Counted from the first letter of the stretch, positions 9,629-18,575 are shown. The stretch: DNA of 64,000 nt from Parabacteroides sp. PFB2-10 (GCF_029893085.1 NZ_JARXWI010000012.1:19331-83330), one strand, 5' to 3'. Notes: generated by a model from the sequence alone, not told the origin. Translations and numbers: made by a program.

Positions 9629-10864
9629 ATGTTTTACAGTCTGCTCATACACCTGTATTCTTTTCTTATCGAGTTAGCCGCCCCTTTCCACAAGAAAGCA
9701 AGACTGATGCGGTTAGGACAATGGAAAACCAATTCCATTCTTCGAGAGAAAATCGACCGGAACGCGAAGTATATCTGGTTTCATGCTGCCTCGCTCGGTG
9801 AGTTTGAGCAGGGGCGTCCGATGATGGAAAAGATAAAAGCAGACTATCCTCAATACAAAATTCTATTGACCTTCTTCTCTCCTTCCGGCTATGAGGTGCG
9901 GAAAAACTATGAAGGAGCCGACGTGATCTGCTACCTTCCCTTCGATAGTCCCTATAAGGTAAAGAAGTTCATACACCTGGCCAACCCGGCGATGGCGATC
10001 TTTATTAAGTATGAGTTCTGGGCCAATTACCTACATGAACTGCGTCGCAACCATATCCCGACATATATCATCTCGGCTATTTTCCGCCCGGAACAGCTAT
10101 TCTTTAAATGGCATGGAAGAGGCTACCGCAAGGTGCTTCGCTATTTCGACCATTTGTTCGTACAGGACGATCGCTCGCTTCAATTACTGCAGAAATACGG
10201 TATTACGAATGCCACGGTAGCCGGTGACACCCGCTTCGACCGTGTTTGGGATGTTTACAACCGACGCCGCGAGATTCCTCATGTCGAGCAATTTGTGGAT
10301 CAGGCCAAAGCTAACGGACAACGCATCTTAGTTGCCGGCAGCTCCTGGCCACAGGATGAAGCCATTTTCATTGAATACTTCAACAATCAACCGGATATCC
10401 GGCTGATTATCGCACCGCATGAGATACATCGCGAGCATCTGATGCATATCGAAGCACTCCTGAAGCGTTCTTCCATTCGTCTTTCGGACGGGTTTGCCCG
10501 GGATAAATTCAACCGCGATTGCATTATTGTAGATAGCTTCGGCATGCTTTCTTCTATCTATCGCTATGCCGACATCGCTTATATCGGCGGAGGATTTGGT
10601 GCGGGTATCCACAATACATTGGAAGCTGCCGTCTACGGTACACCGGTTCTCTTCGGTCCCAAATACCAGAAGTTCAAAGAAGCCCGCGATCTGATTGCGA
10701 TCGGTGGAGCCTTCTCTATTACGAAAGCAAGCGAATTTGACGACCGCATGAACGATCTTCTCACCTATAACGAGCTTCGCGAGGAGGCAGGCAAAGCAGC
10801 CGGGCAGTTCGTCAGCGAGCATACCGGTGGTACTCAAAAGATATTAGCGGCTTTACCTCTCTGA
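9629..10864 (+). CDS. waaA: 3-deoxy-D-manno-octulosonic acid (Kdo) transferase
   Basis: This GT30-family enzyme transfers Kdo from CMP-Kdo to lipid A precursor at the cytoplasmic face of the inner membrane, the first committed step of LPS core assembly. The 411-residue length is normal. The N-terminal hydrophobic segment (MFYSLLIHLYSFLIELAAPF) is the membrane anchor. The conserved stretches WFHAASLGEFEQGRP (near residue 50), FFSPSGYEVRKNY and FIKYEFWANYLHEL are visible, and GGGFGAGIHNTLEAAVYGTP in the C-terminal half is the nucleotide-sugar-binding region of a GT-B fold. It lies 8 bp after gltX, likely in the same operon. Whether it adds one or two Kdo residues cannot be told from sequence. 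Confidence 0.95.
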   Translation: MFYSLLIHLYSFLIELAAPFHKKARLMRLGQWKTNSILREKIDRNAKYIWFHAASLGEFEQGRPMMEKIKADYPQYKILLTFFSPSGYEVRKNYEGADVICYLPFDSPYKVKKFIHLANPAMAIFIKYEFWANYLHELRRNHIPTYIISAIFRPEQLFFKWHGRGYRKVLRYFDHLFVQDDRSLQLLQKYGITNATVAGDTRFDRVWDVYNRRREIPHVEQFVDQAKANGQRILVAGSSWPQDEAIFIEYFNNQPDIRLIIAPHEIHREHLMHIEALLKRSSIRLSDGFARDKFNRDCIIVDSFGMLSSIYRYADIAYIGGGFGAGIHNTLEAAVYGTPVLFGPKYQKFKEARDLIAIGGAFSITKASEFDDRMNDLLTYNELREEAGKAAGQFVSEHTGGTQKILAALPL

Positions 10865-10918
10865 CCTCCCCCATATACGGTTCTTTCGTATTTTATTAAT
10901 TATTAAGACAGTCACCCG

Positions 10919-10948
10919 ATTGCCTACGGTTTCTTTTTTCTATTTTTG
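10919..10948 (+). promoter_or_regulatory. Promoter of the tandem propeller lipoprotein operon
   Basis: ATTG at 10919-10922 and TATTTTTG at 10941-10948 are separated by 18 bp, close to the Bacteroidetes -33/-7 arrangement. The ATG lies 31 bp downstream. Confidence 0.65.
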
Positions 10949-10979
10949 CTTTCTGTAAAAGCTATTAAAAACGAACTGT

Positions 10980-12149
10980 ATGAAAACACCGTGTGCCTAT
11001 CCTCTATTTCTTTTTGTTATTCTTTTAGCCCTTTGTGGGTGCAATACTAAAAGCGCCTCCGATGATACAGGATTGTTGATCGTCGATGTCGAAAAAAAAT
11101 ATCCTTCCAAAAGACTGTCGTTGCAGGAAATAGCCCATGTCGAATACATCCCTTTGGAAACATCGGACGACTTTCTCTGGACAGGTACGCCGGATGCTTT
11201 CACAAGCCGTTACATTATTAATAAAAACCTCACAGCCGGCACGATTATGTTCTTCGACAAAAAGGGGAAAACCTTACATTCCTTCAACCGCCAGGGGAAT
11301 GGCGCCGAAGAATACAGCCAGTACAGCTCTATCCTCTACGATGAAAAAAACGATGAGATCACCGTGATAGACGTGCGTAAATCCAAACTACTCTTTTACG
11401 ATTTGCAGGGTAATTTCAAGCGGAGCTTGAACCTCCCAGAGGGTAAGTATTATAATCATCTGATGAGTTTTGACGATAAGAATTATATTGCCTACAATAA
11501 AGAGTACGATAATAAACTGCCCGACACCTATCAGTTCATCTCAAAAGAGACAGGAGAGATTGTTGACGAGGTCGTTATTCCTGCTACTGGGGAAAAGATC
11601 AGCGAGTTTGTACATGTCACCAGAGCTGCCAATGTCATTATGTTCACCTTCCAAACCTACCCACTGATCCCGACAACGACGGATTTCATCCTGCATGAAC
11701 TATCCAACGATACGATCTTCAGCATCAACTCTTCTAAAGAGTTGCGACCTTTATACGTCCAAACCCCATCCCGAACAACCATGGATCCTGTTCTTTTTCT
11801 TTATCCGGCAGCCAACACCCGGGATCATCTCTTCTTCTATAGCGTCGAAAAGAAATATGACCCCAACACCCGAAAAGGATTTGATCAGAAATACATTATG
11901 TATGAGAAAAAGACAAAAGCTTTCTTTGAACCGGAGATCTACCATGCCGATTATGTTTCCGAGAAAGCGGTCAATCCTTTCATCACCACCTTCTCCGACG
12001 GAAAGTCCATGACCTATGTACAGGTATTGAACACGATCGAGCTGATCGAATCCTACGAGAAAAACGATTTAAAAGGGGAATTGAAAGAAATTGCTTCCCG
12101 CTTGGACGAAGAGGATAATCCGGTGTTGATGGTTATCACCTATAAATAA
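10980..12149 (+). CDS. 6-bladed beta-propeller lipoprotein (DUF5128-like), first of a tandem pair
   Basis: The 389-residue lipoprotein has a signal peptide and lipobox (LALCGC, Cys near residue 21). The start of the mature region (YPSKRLSLQEIAHVEYIPLE) is the usual opening of Bacteroidales 6-bladed propeller lipoproteins, followed by repeating beta blades (IMFFDKKGKTLHSFNRQGNG, ITVIDVRKSKLLFYDLQGNF). The biochemical role of the family is not known; it probably faces the periplasm or cell surface. The next gene is a close paralogue of identical length, with the same C-terminal DEEDNPVLM motif, 47 bp downstream. This suggests recent tandem duplication and a shared transcript. Confidence 0.8.
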   Translation: MKTPCAYPLFLFVILLALCGCNTKSASDDTGLLIVDVEKKYPSKRLSLQEIAHVEYIPLETSDDFLWTGTPDAFTSRYIINKNLTAGTIMFFDKKGKTLHSFNRQGNGAEEYSQYSSILYDEKNDEITVIDVRKSKLLFYDLQGNFKRSLNLPEGKYYNHLMSFDDKNYIAYNKEYDNKLPDTYQFISKETGEIVDEVVIPATGEKISEFVHVTRAANVIMFTFQTYPLIPTTTDFILHELSNDTIFSINSSKELRPLYVQTPSRTTMDPVLFLYPAANTRDHLFFYSVEKKYDPNTRKGFDQKYIMYEKKTKAFFEPEIYHADYVSEKAVNPFITTFSDGKSMTYVQVLNTIELIESYEKNDLKGELKEIASRLDEEDNPVLMVITYK

Positions 12150-12196
12150 AAAGAGACTTTTCAAACCAATCAATCCATTTATTAAAAAAAATAGAA

Positions 12197-13366
12197 ATGA
12201 AAACAGGTCACATCTACCTCTATTTATCACTGTTATGCCTTTTATTTCTCGGCAGTTGCAGTTCAAAACAACCCCATACGGAAGAGAGCGAACTGGTAGT
12301 TGTCAATGTCGAAAAGAGTTATCCGGTCAAGAAACTGAAACTACAAGATATTGCCAAAGTAGAATACCTCCCTTTGGAAACAACGGATGAGTTTCTCTGG
12401 AGCAGAGGTGGCGTCAATACCTTCTCTGACAAATATATTACTAACTTCAACCGGGAGAAAGGCGATCTGCTTATCTTCGACAGAAATGGCAAAGGAGTCG
12501 CCACTTTCAACCGACAGGGCGGTAGCGGCGAGGAGTATGCACCACACAGCGACCTGATGCTCGATGAAGAAAATAATGAGATCATTGTAAACGATAACAA
12601 CCAAAAAAAAATAGTTGTTTATGATATGGAAGGTACATTCAAACGGGTAATGTACTATGCCGAAGATAAGTGGTATTTATCCCTTGTTAATTACGATAAG
12701 AACACCTTTATCGCCTACAACAGACAAACGGAGGATGAGAAAGAAAACAGCTTTCTTTTCCTCTCCAAAACGACCGGGGAGGTTATCGAAGAGATGGTTA
12801 TTCCTGCCACCGGGAATAAACTATCGACGAGGATCGAAACCAGCTTTAACGGTCAGCGTGCCACTATCTCTTTTGCCTATTATCCGATCACTATCGGGGA
12901 ATCGGATTTTATACTGAACGAGGTATCCAATGATACCCTATTTGCCCTGTCTCCTTCGCGCGAGCTTCGTCCTATATACGTACAGACTCCTTCGCGGGGA
13001 ACGATGGATCCGCAAGTGTTCTTGTATCTCAACAAAGAGAGCGATCGTTATGCTTTCTTCAATACGATGGATAAAAAAATAGACCTGAGCAAAGGACAAG
13101 GTCCCAAAAACAGATACTTGGTCTATGACAAACAAGAGAAGGCTTTTTACGAATCGGAAATATTCAATGACGATTATACGATTGATCTGAACCTCTTCTT
13201 GCATGAACAACATTTCATTCAACGTAATCAGTCCGTACAGGAGTTAAACACCATCAATTTGATACAATTCTACGAAAACAACGCACTCCAAGGTAAATTA
13301 AAAGAGATTGCCGCCAATCTGGACGAAGAAGACAATCCGGTGTTGATGATTGTGACCTTACATTAA
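12197..13366 (+). CDS. 6-bladed beta-propeller lipoprotein (DUF5128-like), second of a tandem pair
   Basis: Also 389 residues, with lipobox LFLGSC (Cys near residue 21). It is collinear with the preceding gene from end to end: YPVKKLKLQDIAKVEYLPLE, FNRQGGSGEEYAPHSDLMLD, ELRPIYVQTPSRGTMDP and DEEDNPVLMIV all have direct counterparts there. The pair therefore arose by duplication and then diverged mainly in the middle blades. Its function is unknown; a structural or ligand-binding role at the envelope is inferred. The gene ends at an unusual inverted repeat (13386-13481) that may terminate transcription. Confidence 0.8.
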   Translation: MKTGHIYLYLSLLCLLFLGSCSSKQPHTEESELVVVNVEKSYPVKKLKLQDIAKVEYLPLETTDEFLWSRGGVNTFSDKYITNFNREKGDLLIFDRNGKGVATFNRQGGSGEEYAPHSDLMLDEENNEIIVNDNNQKKIVVYDMEGTFKRVMYYAEDKWYLSLVNYDKNTFIAYNRQTEDEKENSFLFLSKTTGEVIEEMVIPATGNKLSTRIETSFNGQRATISFAYYPITIGESDFILNEVSNDTLFALSPSRELRPIYVQTPSRGTMDPQVFLYLNKESDRYAFFNTMDKKIDLSKGQGPKNRYLVYDKQEKAFYESEIFNDDYTIDLNLFLHEQHFIQRNQSVQELNTINLIQFYENNALQGKLKEIAANLDEEDNPVLMIVTLH

Positions 13367-13385
13367 GACTTGAATTCTATGAGTT

Positions 13386-13481
13386 TTCTATCGTCGATGC
13401 GCCTCGACAGTACTGTCCATGCCCTTCGACAGTTCTGTCCATGCCCTTCGACAGTACTGTCGAGGCGCATGGACGATAGAA
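13386..13481. repeat. 32-bp inverted repeat with 22-bp internal tandem units
   Basis: The arms 13386-13417 and 13450-13481 are 32 bp each and complementary except for one mismatch; the loop is 32 nt. Overlapping this, a 22-bp unit beginning CGACAGTACTGTCC repeats at 13405 and 13427 and partly at 13449. Each unit carries the palindrome GACAGTACTGTC or its variant GACAGTTCTGTC. It lies between two converging genes, so it may act as a bidirectional terminator or be a REP-type repeat. Confidence 0.85.
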
Positions 13482-13493
13482 TGATGGCGGGAT

Positions 13494-14399
13494 TTATTCT
13501 CTTATCTCTTTTGCTAAATTATATTTGATAAGAATCTTTTTTATAAACCGGCTTCTAAACAAGATAGACTTTATGTACACGTGGATTATTCCCTTATAGC
13601 TATTTATCGTCATTTTCAAATCTCTGGCAATATAGAGTTGATACCCCCGTTCCGAAATAGCTTTATTAAGAGAAACATGCTCGCAATGAATTTCAGCTTC
13701 TTCATCCTCCATTTCATTAAACATGAGTTCATAACGCAACCCTTTAATGGCTTCTTGTTTATAAATTCCCATGCCTGCAAAAGCTGAATAAACAGGCATA
13801 TAGGGTTGCCTTTTTATCTGTTTATGTATTCTTTTGGCATTCGCATGATACTCATCCGGTTTTTCCACATGAAAAACAAGCTTTTCCGGTTTATTCTCCA
13901 TATAGGGATAGGTGTCATAATAAATACTATCAAAGGGGCTGTACCATATCCCATGAGCCGTGATGCCTCCCCAATCGGCAGGAGCGCGATCTATAATTTT
14001 AGCGATATCTGTTGTAAAGGAATTAGCATCGATATCTAATACGATCACATAATCGTAGGCTCCTCCCCTCTCCTCAATCCAATCCAGGTAGATATTGCGG
14101 TAGCGGGTCATTTTCTCAATTCGATGATAAGAGCAACGTGGATTGACCTTGTTCGGTAAACTTTCCGGAATCGTTACAGTATGATAATCATTAGAAATAA
14201 CATATACTCCTTCGCTTTTTTGCTTCCAATCCCATAGGAGTTGCTTCGTTTGATCCCGGCTGTCGTTTTCGATCACTAATACATCGCAAACAAGGAATTG
14301 ACGGCGCATTTTTTCAATACGTTTGATATTCTTTTTCAACGCCCACGCACAATCCCTGGCTAATGCACACACAATCACTCTTTTACTTCCTTGCAGCAT
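13494..14399 (-). CDS. Glycosyltransferase resembling the CAP59/CMT1 mannosyltransferase family
   Basis: The 301-residue soluble protein starts MLQGSKRVIVCALARDCA and has a GT-A-like pattern: CDVLVIENDSRDQTKQLL near residues 38-55, then YDYVIVLDIDANSF around 115-128, whose DID is a plausible metal-binding DxD motif. This order resembles Pfam CAP59_mtransfer proteins, best known from fungal alpha-1,3-mannosyltransferases; the assignment comes from pattern memory, not a search. It probably adds a sugar to an envelope glycan. It is a single gene with no glycan cluster next to it, converging on the propeller lipoproteins. A promoter box lies at 14448-14455. The basic C-terminus (FRSRFIKKILIKYNLAKEIRE) may associate with the membrane. 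Confidence 0.65.
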   Translation of the reverse strand: MLQGSKRVIVCALARDCAWALKKNIKRIEKMRRQFLVCDVLVIENDSRDQTKQLLWDWKQKSEGVYVISNDYHTVTIPESLPNKVNPRCSYHRIEKMTRYRNIYLDWIEERGGAYDYVIVLDIDANSFTTDIAKIIDRAPADWGGITAHGIWYSPFDSIYYDTYPYMENKPEKLVFHVEKPDEYHANAKRIHKQIKRQPYMPVYSAFAGMGIYKQEAIKGLRYELMFNEMEDEEAEIHCEHVSLNKAISERGYQLYIARDLKMTINSYKGIIHVYIKSILFRSRFIKKILIKYNLAKEIRE

Positions 14400-14447
14400 A
14401 TCTCTATTTATCGTTTAAAGTCAGGTAAAACACTGATAGTTAAGGCG

Positions 14448-14455
14448 CAAAAGTA
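14448..14455 (-). promoter_or_regulatory. Candidate -7 box for the CMT1-like glycosyltransferase
   Basis: The minus-strand sequence TACTTTTG matches TAnnTTTG, about 48 bp upstream of the ATG. No convincing -33 element was seen. Confidence 0.45.
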
Positions 14456-14606
14456 GTCATTCGATTCCAATTATAAAATTATCAGCCATATTACAAAAGG
14501 GTCTTTGAATAAGATCGGCTGATTATCCATTTATTTCTCCTATCTTGCAAACAAAACCGGGTAGATAAATTGTTATGTATATAAGTGAACATAAAACAAC
14601 AACCAT

Positions 14607-15176
14607 ATGAATAAAATCAGCTATGCAGCCATACGAAGTGCTTTCGCGATCGTGTTGGGATTCATTCTTATCTTATGGCCGGAAATGGCTTTACACTATC
14701 TGGTCATTACCATTGGGATCTTGTTTATTCTTCCGGGCATATTCACCATCATAGGGTATTTCACACGGGAGAAAAACGAAGAGACCAAAGACAATACGAT
14801 GTTCCCGCTGGATGCTGCCGGCAGTATCCTGTTTGGCACCTGGCTATTGATTATGCCGGACTTCTTTATCAATATATTAATGTATGTACTGGGAGCGCTG
14901 TTATTATTGGGCGGATTGCAACAGATTGTATCGCTGGTAAAAGCGCGCCAATGGGCCAGAGTGCCTTGGGGGTTTTATGTGATCCCATCGCTTATTTTCC
15001 TAACGGGTATACTAATCGTTACCTATCCGAAAAGCAGCATCACGAATGCGGTTGTGGTGTTTGGAGTAACGAGTGTGATCTATGGATTTGTAGAGCTGAT
15101 CAATAGTTACAAATTCCGCAAGAAGAAAGAGGAGATCGACACAGTCATTGACATCAGCTCCTCCGATACTCCATAG
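14607..15176 (+). CDS. HdeD/DUF308-family integral membrane protein
   Basis: The 189-residue inner-membrane protein has about six hydrophobic helices arranged as repeated pairs (AFAIVLGFILILWPEMALHY, LVITIGILFILPGIFTIIGY, AAGSILFGTWLLIMPDFFI, MYVLGALLLLGGLQQI, IPSLIFLTGILIVTY, VVFGVTSVIYGFVELI). Short loops after each 'WP/MP/YP' turn are characteristic of the DUF308/HdeD family, linked to acid stress in enterobacteria; its role in Bacteroidales is not established. The charged tail (RKKKEEIDTVIDISSSDTP) is cytoplasmic by prediction. Its last 23 bp overlap the 3' end of the convergent AraC gene. Confidence 0.85.
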   Translation: MNKISYAAIRSAFAIVLGFILILWPEMALHYLVITIGILFILPGIFTIIGYFTREKNEETKDNTMFPLDAAGSILFGTWLLIMPDFFINILMYVLGALLLLGGLQQIVSLVKARQWARVPWGFYVIPSLIFLTGILIVTYPKSSITNAVVVFGVTSVIYGFVELINSYKFRKKKEEIDTVIDISSSDTP

Positions 15177-16056
15177 GAGAAAGCCCCACCTGCTTTTTAA
15201 AAAACTTACCAAAGGTAGATTGGTCGGAGAAATTCAGTTCGTCGGCCACCTGCTGTATGGTCATCTGGGGAGATTTTAATAAGATCTTGGCCTCCACAAG
15301 CAAGGCTTCGTCGATCCATTTATTGGCCGACTTACCTGATAATTCTTTCAAAATCAGCGAAAGATATTGCGGGGTAATAAACAACTGAGCGGCATAATAG
15401 GAGACATGGTGTTCCTGCTTCACATTCTTTATCAGTAATTGCAGAAACAAATTAAACAATTCTTCTTTCCGTGTCAACGTAGGACGTACCAACTGATCGC
15501 TTTTACCGATCATCAGGTTGGCCAGTTCCAGCATGAAACCAACAAAAGCATTCTGCAACACCTCTTTATGGAACGAATGGTTGCGCATGCGTATCTTATC
15601 CCGCAAAACACCTATACTCCGGTGAACATATTTCGCCTCTTCGGGGCTGAATTCCGTGCAGGGGTTTTTTCGAAGCAACAAATAGTTGCTCATCGCCGGA
15701 CTTCTTTTCTCGGTGTTAATCCCCTCCAAGAAATTCCTATCGAGCACAATCAACCGCGCTTTAAAATTCTTCCCGGCCTCCGCTATCTGAAAAATATGCG
15801 TAGGCATAATGGTCAGAAACATGTTGGGTGTTAATGTATAAGAGACAAAATCCAAGCGCACGTGTGCCGTTCCTTCCAGAACCAATAACATAAATAGCGC
15901 ATTCAAACGAACCGGTTCGGTATATTCTTTATTAACCGTATTGTCGGTTATCAACGAGGCATCGACATCTGACACACTAAACACATGCTGATAGTGATCA
16001 GACGTAGTAATATACTTGCCTATTTCGGCCATTTCTATGATCGGGAGCTGTTCCAT
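15154..16056 (-). CDS. AraC-family transcriptional regulator
   Basis: In this 300-residue DNA-binding regulator, residues 1-150 form the N-terminal cupin-like sensing domain. The C-terminal 100 residues carry the double helix-turn-helix of the AraC/XylS family (SYYAAQLFITPQYLSLILKE and IQQVADELNFSDQSTFGKFF, ending KKQVGLSPMEYR). The effector is unknown. It is convergent and overlapping with the HdeD-like gene and divergent from the TetR/RND operon across a 357-bp gap, so either could be a target; this is inference. A well-formed promoter lies at 16118-16149. Confidence 0.92.
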   Translation of the reverse strand: MEQLPIIEMAEIGKYITTSDHYQHVFSVSDVDASLITDNTVNKEYTEPVRLNALFMLLVLEGTAHVRLDFVSYTLTPNMFLTIMPTHIFQIAEAGKNFKARLIVLDRNFLEGINTEKRSPAMSNYLLLRKNPCTEFSPEEAKYVHRSIGVLRDKIRMRNHSFHKEVLQNAFVGFMLELANLMIGKSDQLVRPTLTRKEELFNLFLQLLIKNVKQEHHVSYYAAQLFITPQYLSLILKELSGKSANKWIDEALLVEAKILLKSPQMTIQQVADELNFSDQSTFGKFFKKQVGLSPMEYRRS

Positions 16057-16117
16057 CTGTTAAAAAACAATTTATGTTGAGATAATAAAGAACGACTTTT
16101 GTTTCAATTACGACGAA

Positions 16118-16149
16118 CAAATATAGCGATTATTCGATTAAAAAGCCAA
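16118..16149 (-). promoter_or_regulatory. araC-type regulator promoter
   Basis: On the minus strand, TTG (16147-16149) is followed after 21 bp by TATATTTG (16118-16125). This matches the Bacteroidetes TTTG-N19-21-TAnnTTTG layout. The start codon is about 62 bp downstream. Confidence 0.7.
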
Positions 16150-16372
16150 CTTACCCGGTGGTATATGTTCGAAAATGACCAAACCTGTAACAGAAAAAAC
16201 CATTTGAGTTTCCAATATTTGTCAGACCTTTGTAGCGTGGTATTAAATAGGTATCTGTTTTAAGGCATATAAAGAGGTTGTTTGTAGGGTTATTTATCGG
16301 CAATTATCCCCGTTTGGTCGGGAAACTGACCTAAGTAAACGAAATTGGTTTTCTGATTCTCCCCTACTCTCC

Positions 16373-16380
16373 TACTTTTG
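16373..16380 (+). promoter_or_regulatory. -7 box for the TetR/RND efflux operon
   Basis: TACTTTTG matches TAnnTTTG and lies 33 bp before the TetR ATG. The -33 element is not clear; an ATTG at 16344-16347 is 25 bp away. Confidence 0.55.
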
Positions 16381-16413
16381 CTCCAAAAAAATAAGTGTAA
16401 TTAAAACTATAAA

Positions 16414-17022
16414 ATGAAGCAACAAATTCTGTCTATGGCGCTCGACCTGTTCTCACAATACGGTATCAAACGTGTGAGCATGGATGATATCGCCCGTAAT
16501 CTGGGAATATCAAAACGAACGCTATACGGCGTATTTTCCGACAAAGAGACCCTTTTATTGGAAAGTATTGCCTATACGACGGATCGTATGATCGACATAC
16601 TGAACGAATTAGAGAAATGCGACTGTACGACGATCGATATTGTTTTGTTGTTTCATGAAGAGATCATGAAACGTCCCAGATGGTATTCCAAACAGTTTTA
16701 TGATGATCTGAAGAAATACCCCATCGCTTTTGAGAAACGAGAAGAGGACAAAACTATCTTTGCCGATCGCTGCCTGAAATTATTGAATAGGGGCATTGGC
16801 GAAGGCGTTATCCGGGAAGGGCTCAATCTGGAGATTCTCTCCCTATTGGCCAAAGAACAATTTAAGATGACTCATCCGTCGAAATCATTCAGCCACCTAT
16901 CCAATGCGGAAGTGTATAATACGGTACTGATCACTTTCCTGAGAGGAGTCAGCACAGACAAGGGCAATGAGATTTTAGAGAGATGGGTACGAACAAAAGA
17001 ATTCAACAAAAATATTCACTAA
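16414..17022 (+). CDS. TetR/AcrR-family transcriptional regulator
   Basis: The 202-residue protein has an N-terminal TetR helix-turn-helix at about residues 1-47 (ALDLFSQYGIKRVSMDDIAR, then LGISKRTLYGVFSDKETLL). The helical C-terminal ligand-binding domain is divergent, as usual. It is the first gene of the efflux operon: the TolC gene follows after 32 bp, then adaptor and pump. By analogy with AcrR it probably represses the operon until a toxic substrate binds. The inducer is unknown, and no operator palindrome was recognised upstream. Confidence 0.9.
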   Translation: MKQQILSMALDLFSQYGIKRVSMDDIARNLGISKRTLYGVFSDKETLLLESIAYTTDRMIDILNELEKCDCTTIDIVLLFHEEIMKRPRWYSKQFYDDLKKYPIAFEKREEDKTIFADRCLKLLNRGIGEGVIREGLNLEILSLLAKEQFKMTHPSKSFSHLSNAEVYNTVLITFLRGVSTDKGNEILERWVRTKEFNKNIH

Positions 17023-17054
17023 TTAAGGATCATAATAAATTATCCAAACAAAAA

Positions 17055-18551
17055 ATGAAACGATTTAAAAAGAACAGTAAGAGGATGTGGGTAGTATGTA
17101 TGTTACTACCATCTCTGGCTTTTACTTCTATCCAGGCACAGGAACCGGTGGTGCTGACCCTGGAAAAAGCGCTGGAGATTGCGATGAGTGAGAGTCCGAC
17201 GGTTAAAGTGGCCGACATGGAAATTGAGAAAAAGAAATATGCGAAGAAGGGTTCGTACGCGGCTCTGTTTCCGCAGATCAATTTCAGTGGAGACTATTCG
17301 CGGACGTTGAAGAAGCAGGTGATGTATATGGATGGGGATGGCTTCGACATCAGCGGTATGCTGAGTGGCGTGACTGAACCGCTAATTACTGGGGCAGACA
17401 AAACGCTTCAAGGGATGGATCCTAATTATAAAACCGGCACATTGGGGAAAAACATCTTAGAAAGCATGCCTCAGGTGGAAGATACTAGCGATAGTGATGG
17501 TGGAATCTCCGTAGGACGTGACAACAACTGGAGCTTTGGATTCAGCGCCGGGATGCCATTGATCAATGCTTCGCTCTGGAAAAGCCTGACTATTTCGGGT
17601 ATGGATGTAGAATTGGCGATCGAGCAAGCTCGTTCTTCTAAAATAGATATGACCAATCAGGTGAAGAAAAGCTACTACGGCGTGATGCTGGCCAACGATT
17701 CTTATCGCGTGTTTAAAGAAAGTTTCGATAACGCCATGGATAATTACCTGGACATCAAAAAGAAATATGACCAGGGGTTGGTAGCCGAATACGACCTGAT
17801 CCGCGCGGATGTGTCCGTAAAGAACCTGGAGCCCAATATGCTACAGGCCGAGAATGCAGTTGTACTGGCCAAATGGCAGTTGAAAGCATTGTTGGGAATG
17901 GACTTAGAATTGGCGATCGAATGTGAAGGCAGCCTGACAGACTTTGATTCCGAATTGTTTGCTGATTATTTAACAGTAGACACCGCACTAAATAACAACT
18001 CCAGTCTGCGTCAGTTGGATATTCAAAACAGACAGCTGCAGGCTAACCTCCAACTGCAAAAGTATGATTACCTGCCTACCCTATCATTAGCAGGGAACTA
18101 TACATGGACATCGATGAACAACGACTTCAAATTCAAAGACTATCGTTGGAATCCCTATTCCATGATCGGGCTGTCGCTTAGCATTCCTATCTTCTCGGGA
18201 GGAAGCCGCATGCAGAAGATCAATCAGACCAAAGTCACGATCAACCAATTGTATCTGCAACGCGATGACGCGCAACGCAATCTGCAACTGGCTGTTAAGA
18301 ACTATATGGACAATATGAATACCTGTCTGAAACGTTATGACGCGGCACAGAAGGGAGTCGAACAGGCCAAACGCGGACAGACGATTGCCCAGAAGAGATA
18401 TGAAACGGGAGCAGGCACCCTGCTCGAGCTGAATGACTCGGAACTGGCATTGACCCAATCCAAATTAAACTTCAATCAGGCGATCTACGACTATATGGTA
18501 TCGAAAGCCGAATTGGAAAAAATCATAGGTGAAACACCACAAATAAATTGA
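17055..18551 (+). CDS. TolC-family outer-membrane efflux protein
   Basis: The start is placed at the ATG giving MKRFKKNSKRMWVVCMLLPS, because that immediately begins a signal peptide ending SIQAQ. An upstream in-frame ATG at 16983 lies inside the TetR gene. The mature protein (about 498 residues with the signal) shows the two-repeat TolC layout: LTLEKALEIAMSESPTVKVA near the N-terminus, long coiled-coil helices, and a second repeat with NLQLAVKNYMDNMNTCLKRY and GAGTLLELNDSELALTQSKL near the C-terminus. It forms the trimeric outer-membrane channel of the RND pump encoded downstream. Confidence 0.93.
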   Translation: MKRFKKNSKRMWVVCMLLPSLAFTSIQAQEPVVLTLEKALEIAMSESPTVKVADMEIEKKKYAKKGSYAALFPQINFSGDYSRTLKKQVMYMDGDGFDISGMLSGVTEPLITGADKTLQGMDPNYKTGTLGKNILESMPQVEDTSDSDGGISVGRDNNWSFGFSAGMPLINASLWKSLTISGMDVELAIEQARSSKIDMTNQVKKSYYGVMLANDSYRVFKESFDNAMDNYLDIKKKYDQGLVAEYDLIRADVSVKNLEPNMLQAENAVVLAKWQLKALLGMDLELAIECEGSLTDFDSELFADYLTVDTALNNNSSLRQLDIQNRQLQANLQLQKYDYLPTLSLAGNYTWTSMNNDFKFKDYRWNPYSMIGLSLSIPIFSGGSRMQKINQTKVTINQLYLQRDDAQRNLQLAVKNYMDNMNTCLKRYDAAQKGVEQAKRGQTIAQKRYETGAGTLLELNDSELALTQSKLNFNQAIYDYMVSKAELEKIIGETPQIN

Positions 18552-18575
18552 TAATATATAAAAACGAATAATAAG

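Larger units (their letters stand above)
16057..16413. other. Divergent intergenic region between the AraC and TetR genes
   Basis: This 357-bp non-coding gap contains the araC promoter (16118-16149, minus) and the TetR -7 box (16373-16380, plus). The middle (16190-16340) holds no ORF and no strong palindrome I could recognise as an operator. Confidence 0.5.
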
